From contig CAXBKQ010000019.1 in assembly GCA_963976435.1 (NCBI GenBank), positions 11,434-75,433 of the forward strand: 64,000 nt of DNA. The letters run 5' to 3'. This stretch comes from CAKZNE01 sp963976435 (GTDB taxonomy: Bacteria; Bacteroidota; Bacteroidia; Flavobacteriales; Schleiferiaceae). The notes beneath the pieces are model-generated. The model made no database searches, had not been told where the DNA came from, and saw only the letters and a list, made by a program, of their open reading frames with translations. Each line of letters starts with the position of its first letter. Within the stretch, counting starts at the first letter, position 1. Positions 63,914 through 64,000 of the stretch are shown here, in pieces. The translations under genes were made by a program, and so were the position numbers.

Positions 63914-64000
63914 ATGCATGTGATTTTGGCTATATCTGTATTTCTATTCACATCCGTCCTAAATAATTTTAGTCACGGAATTTTAGATTTGATATTCAGT
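63914..64000 (+). CDS. Start of an unidentified gene (cut by window edge)
   Basis: An ATG at 63914 opens a frame that runs to the window edge (29 codons). The peptide begins MHVILAISVFLFTSVL, a hydrophobic stretch that could be a signal peptide or first helix. The call rests only on open frame and hydrophobicity; the gene could also start elsewhere or not exist. Confidence 0.3.
   Translation, partial: MHVILAISVFLFTSVLNNFSHGILDLIFS

Overview
The window looks like a chromosomal segment of a marine-type Bacteroidota, most likely Flavobacteriales. The evidence is the low GC content, two secreted proteins with type IX secretion (T9SS) C-terminal sorting domains, several promoters of the Bacteroidota form TAnnTTTG, few Shine-Dalgarno sequences, many overlapping or TTG starts, and typical families (BatA, LruC, DUF4407, a DUF4369/TlpA-like thioredoxin lipoprotein). 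I saw no rRNA, tRNA, insertion sequence, prophage or CRISPR array. Housekeeping and accessory blocks alternate, and almost all of the sequence codes for protein.

Layout. 1-606: 3' part of a mannose-1-phosphate guanylyltransferase. 603-5726 (minus): an apparent six-gene operon of ECF sigma factor, crtI, crtB, idi, a QueD/PTPS-like pterin enzyme and a photolyase, which reads as a light or oxidative-stress carotenoid unit. 5965-7548: prfC. 7537-14906: a signalling island with a small receiver protein, a receiver-histidine kinase, a 7TM-DISM sensor kinase, a GNAT acyltransferase and a ThiF/E1-nitroreductase fusion on the minus strand, and a divergent receiver protein. 14906-16531: secreted serine protease. 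16985-20653: ABC transporter with a His-rich permease loop, two tandem DUF3299-like periplasmic proteins and an alpha/beta hydrolase. 20753-25928: BatA-like protein, a dihydroorotase homologue without its metal-binding histidines, and two glycosyltransferases. 26060-31207: small membrane proteins and lipoproteins, a di-heme peroxidase, and a WYL regulator with a GyrI-like partner. 31366-42860: mostly housekeeping genes (tRNA nucleotidyltransferase, ABC-2 transporter, K+ channel, miaA, lpxK, gatB, TlpA-like thioredoxin, gapA, DksA-like).

42977-57545 is a carbohydrate locus. A secreted protein with four Cys-rich CBM-like repeats is divergent from a Nudix-fold regulator. A perfect 10+5+10 palindrome between them overlaps both predicted -33 regions. 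The regulator is followed by a clan GH-A glycosidase, a sodium/solute symporter, two outer-membrane barrels, two carbohydrate-binding lipoproteins, a GH3 beta-glucosidase and a GH16-like lipoprotein. There is no SusC/SusD pair. The enzyme set suggests a beta-glucan substrate and uptake by symporter.

57542-64000 holds a spore-photoproduct-lyase-like radical SAM protein, an LruC lipoprotein, a DUF7379-like hydrolase whose promoter carries a 16-base direct repeat at exactly 21-base period, a DUF4407 membrane coiled-coil protein, and the start of another reading frame cut by the window edge.

The best candidates for something undescribed are the E1-nitroreductase/acyltransferase/two-component island and the SusCD-less glucan locus with its operator. 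All family calls were made by eye from motifs; no database search was run.
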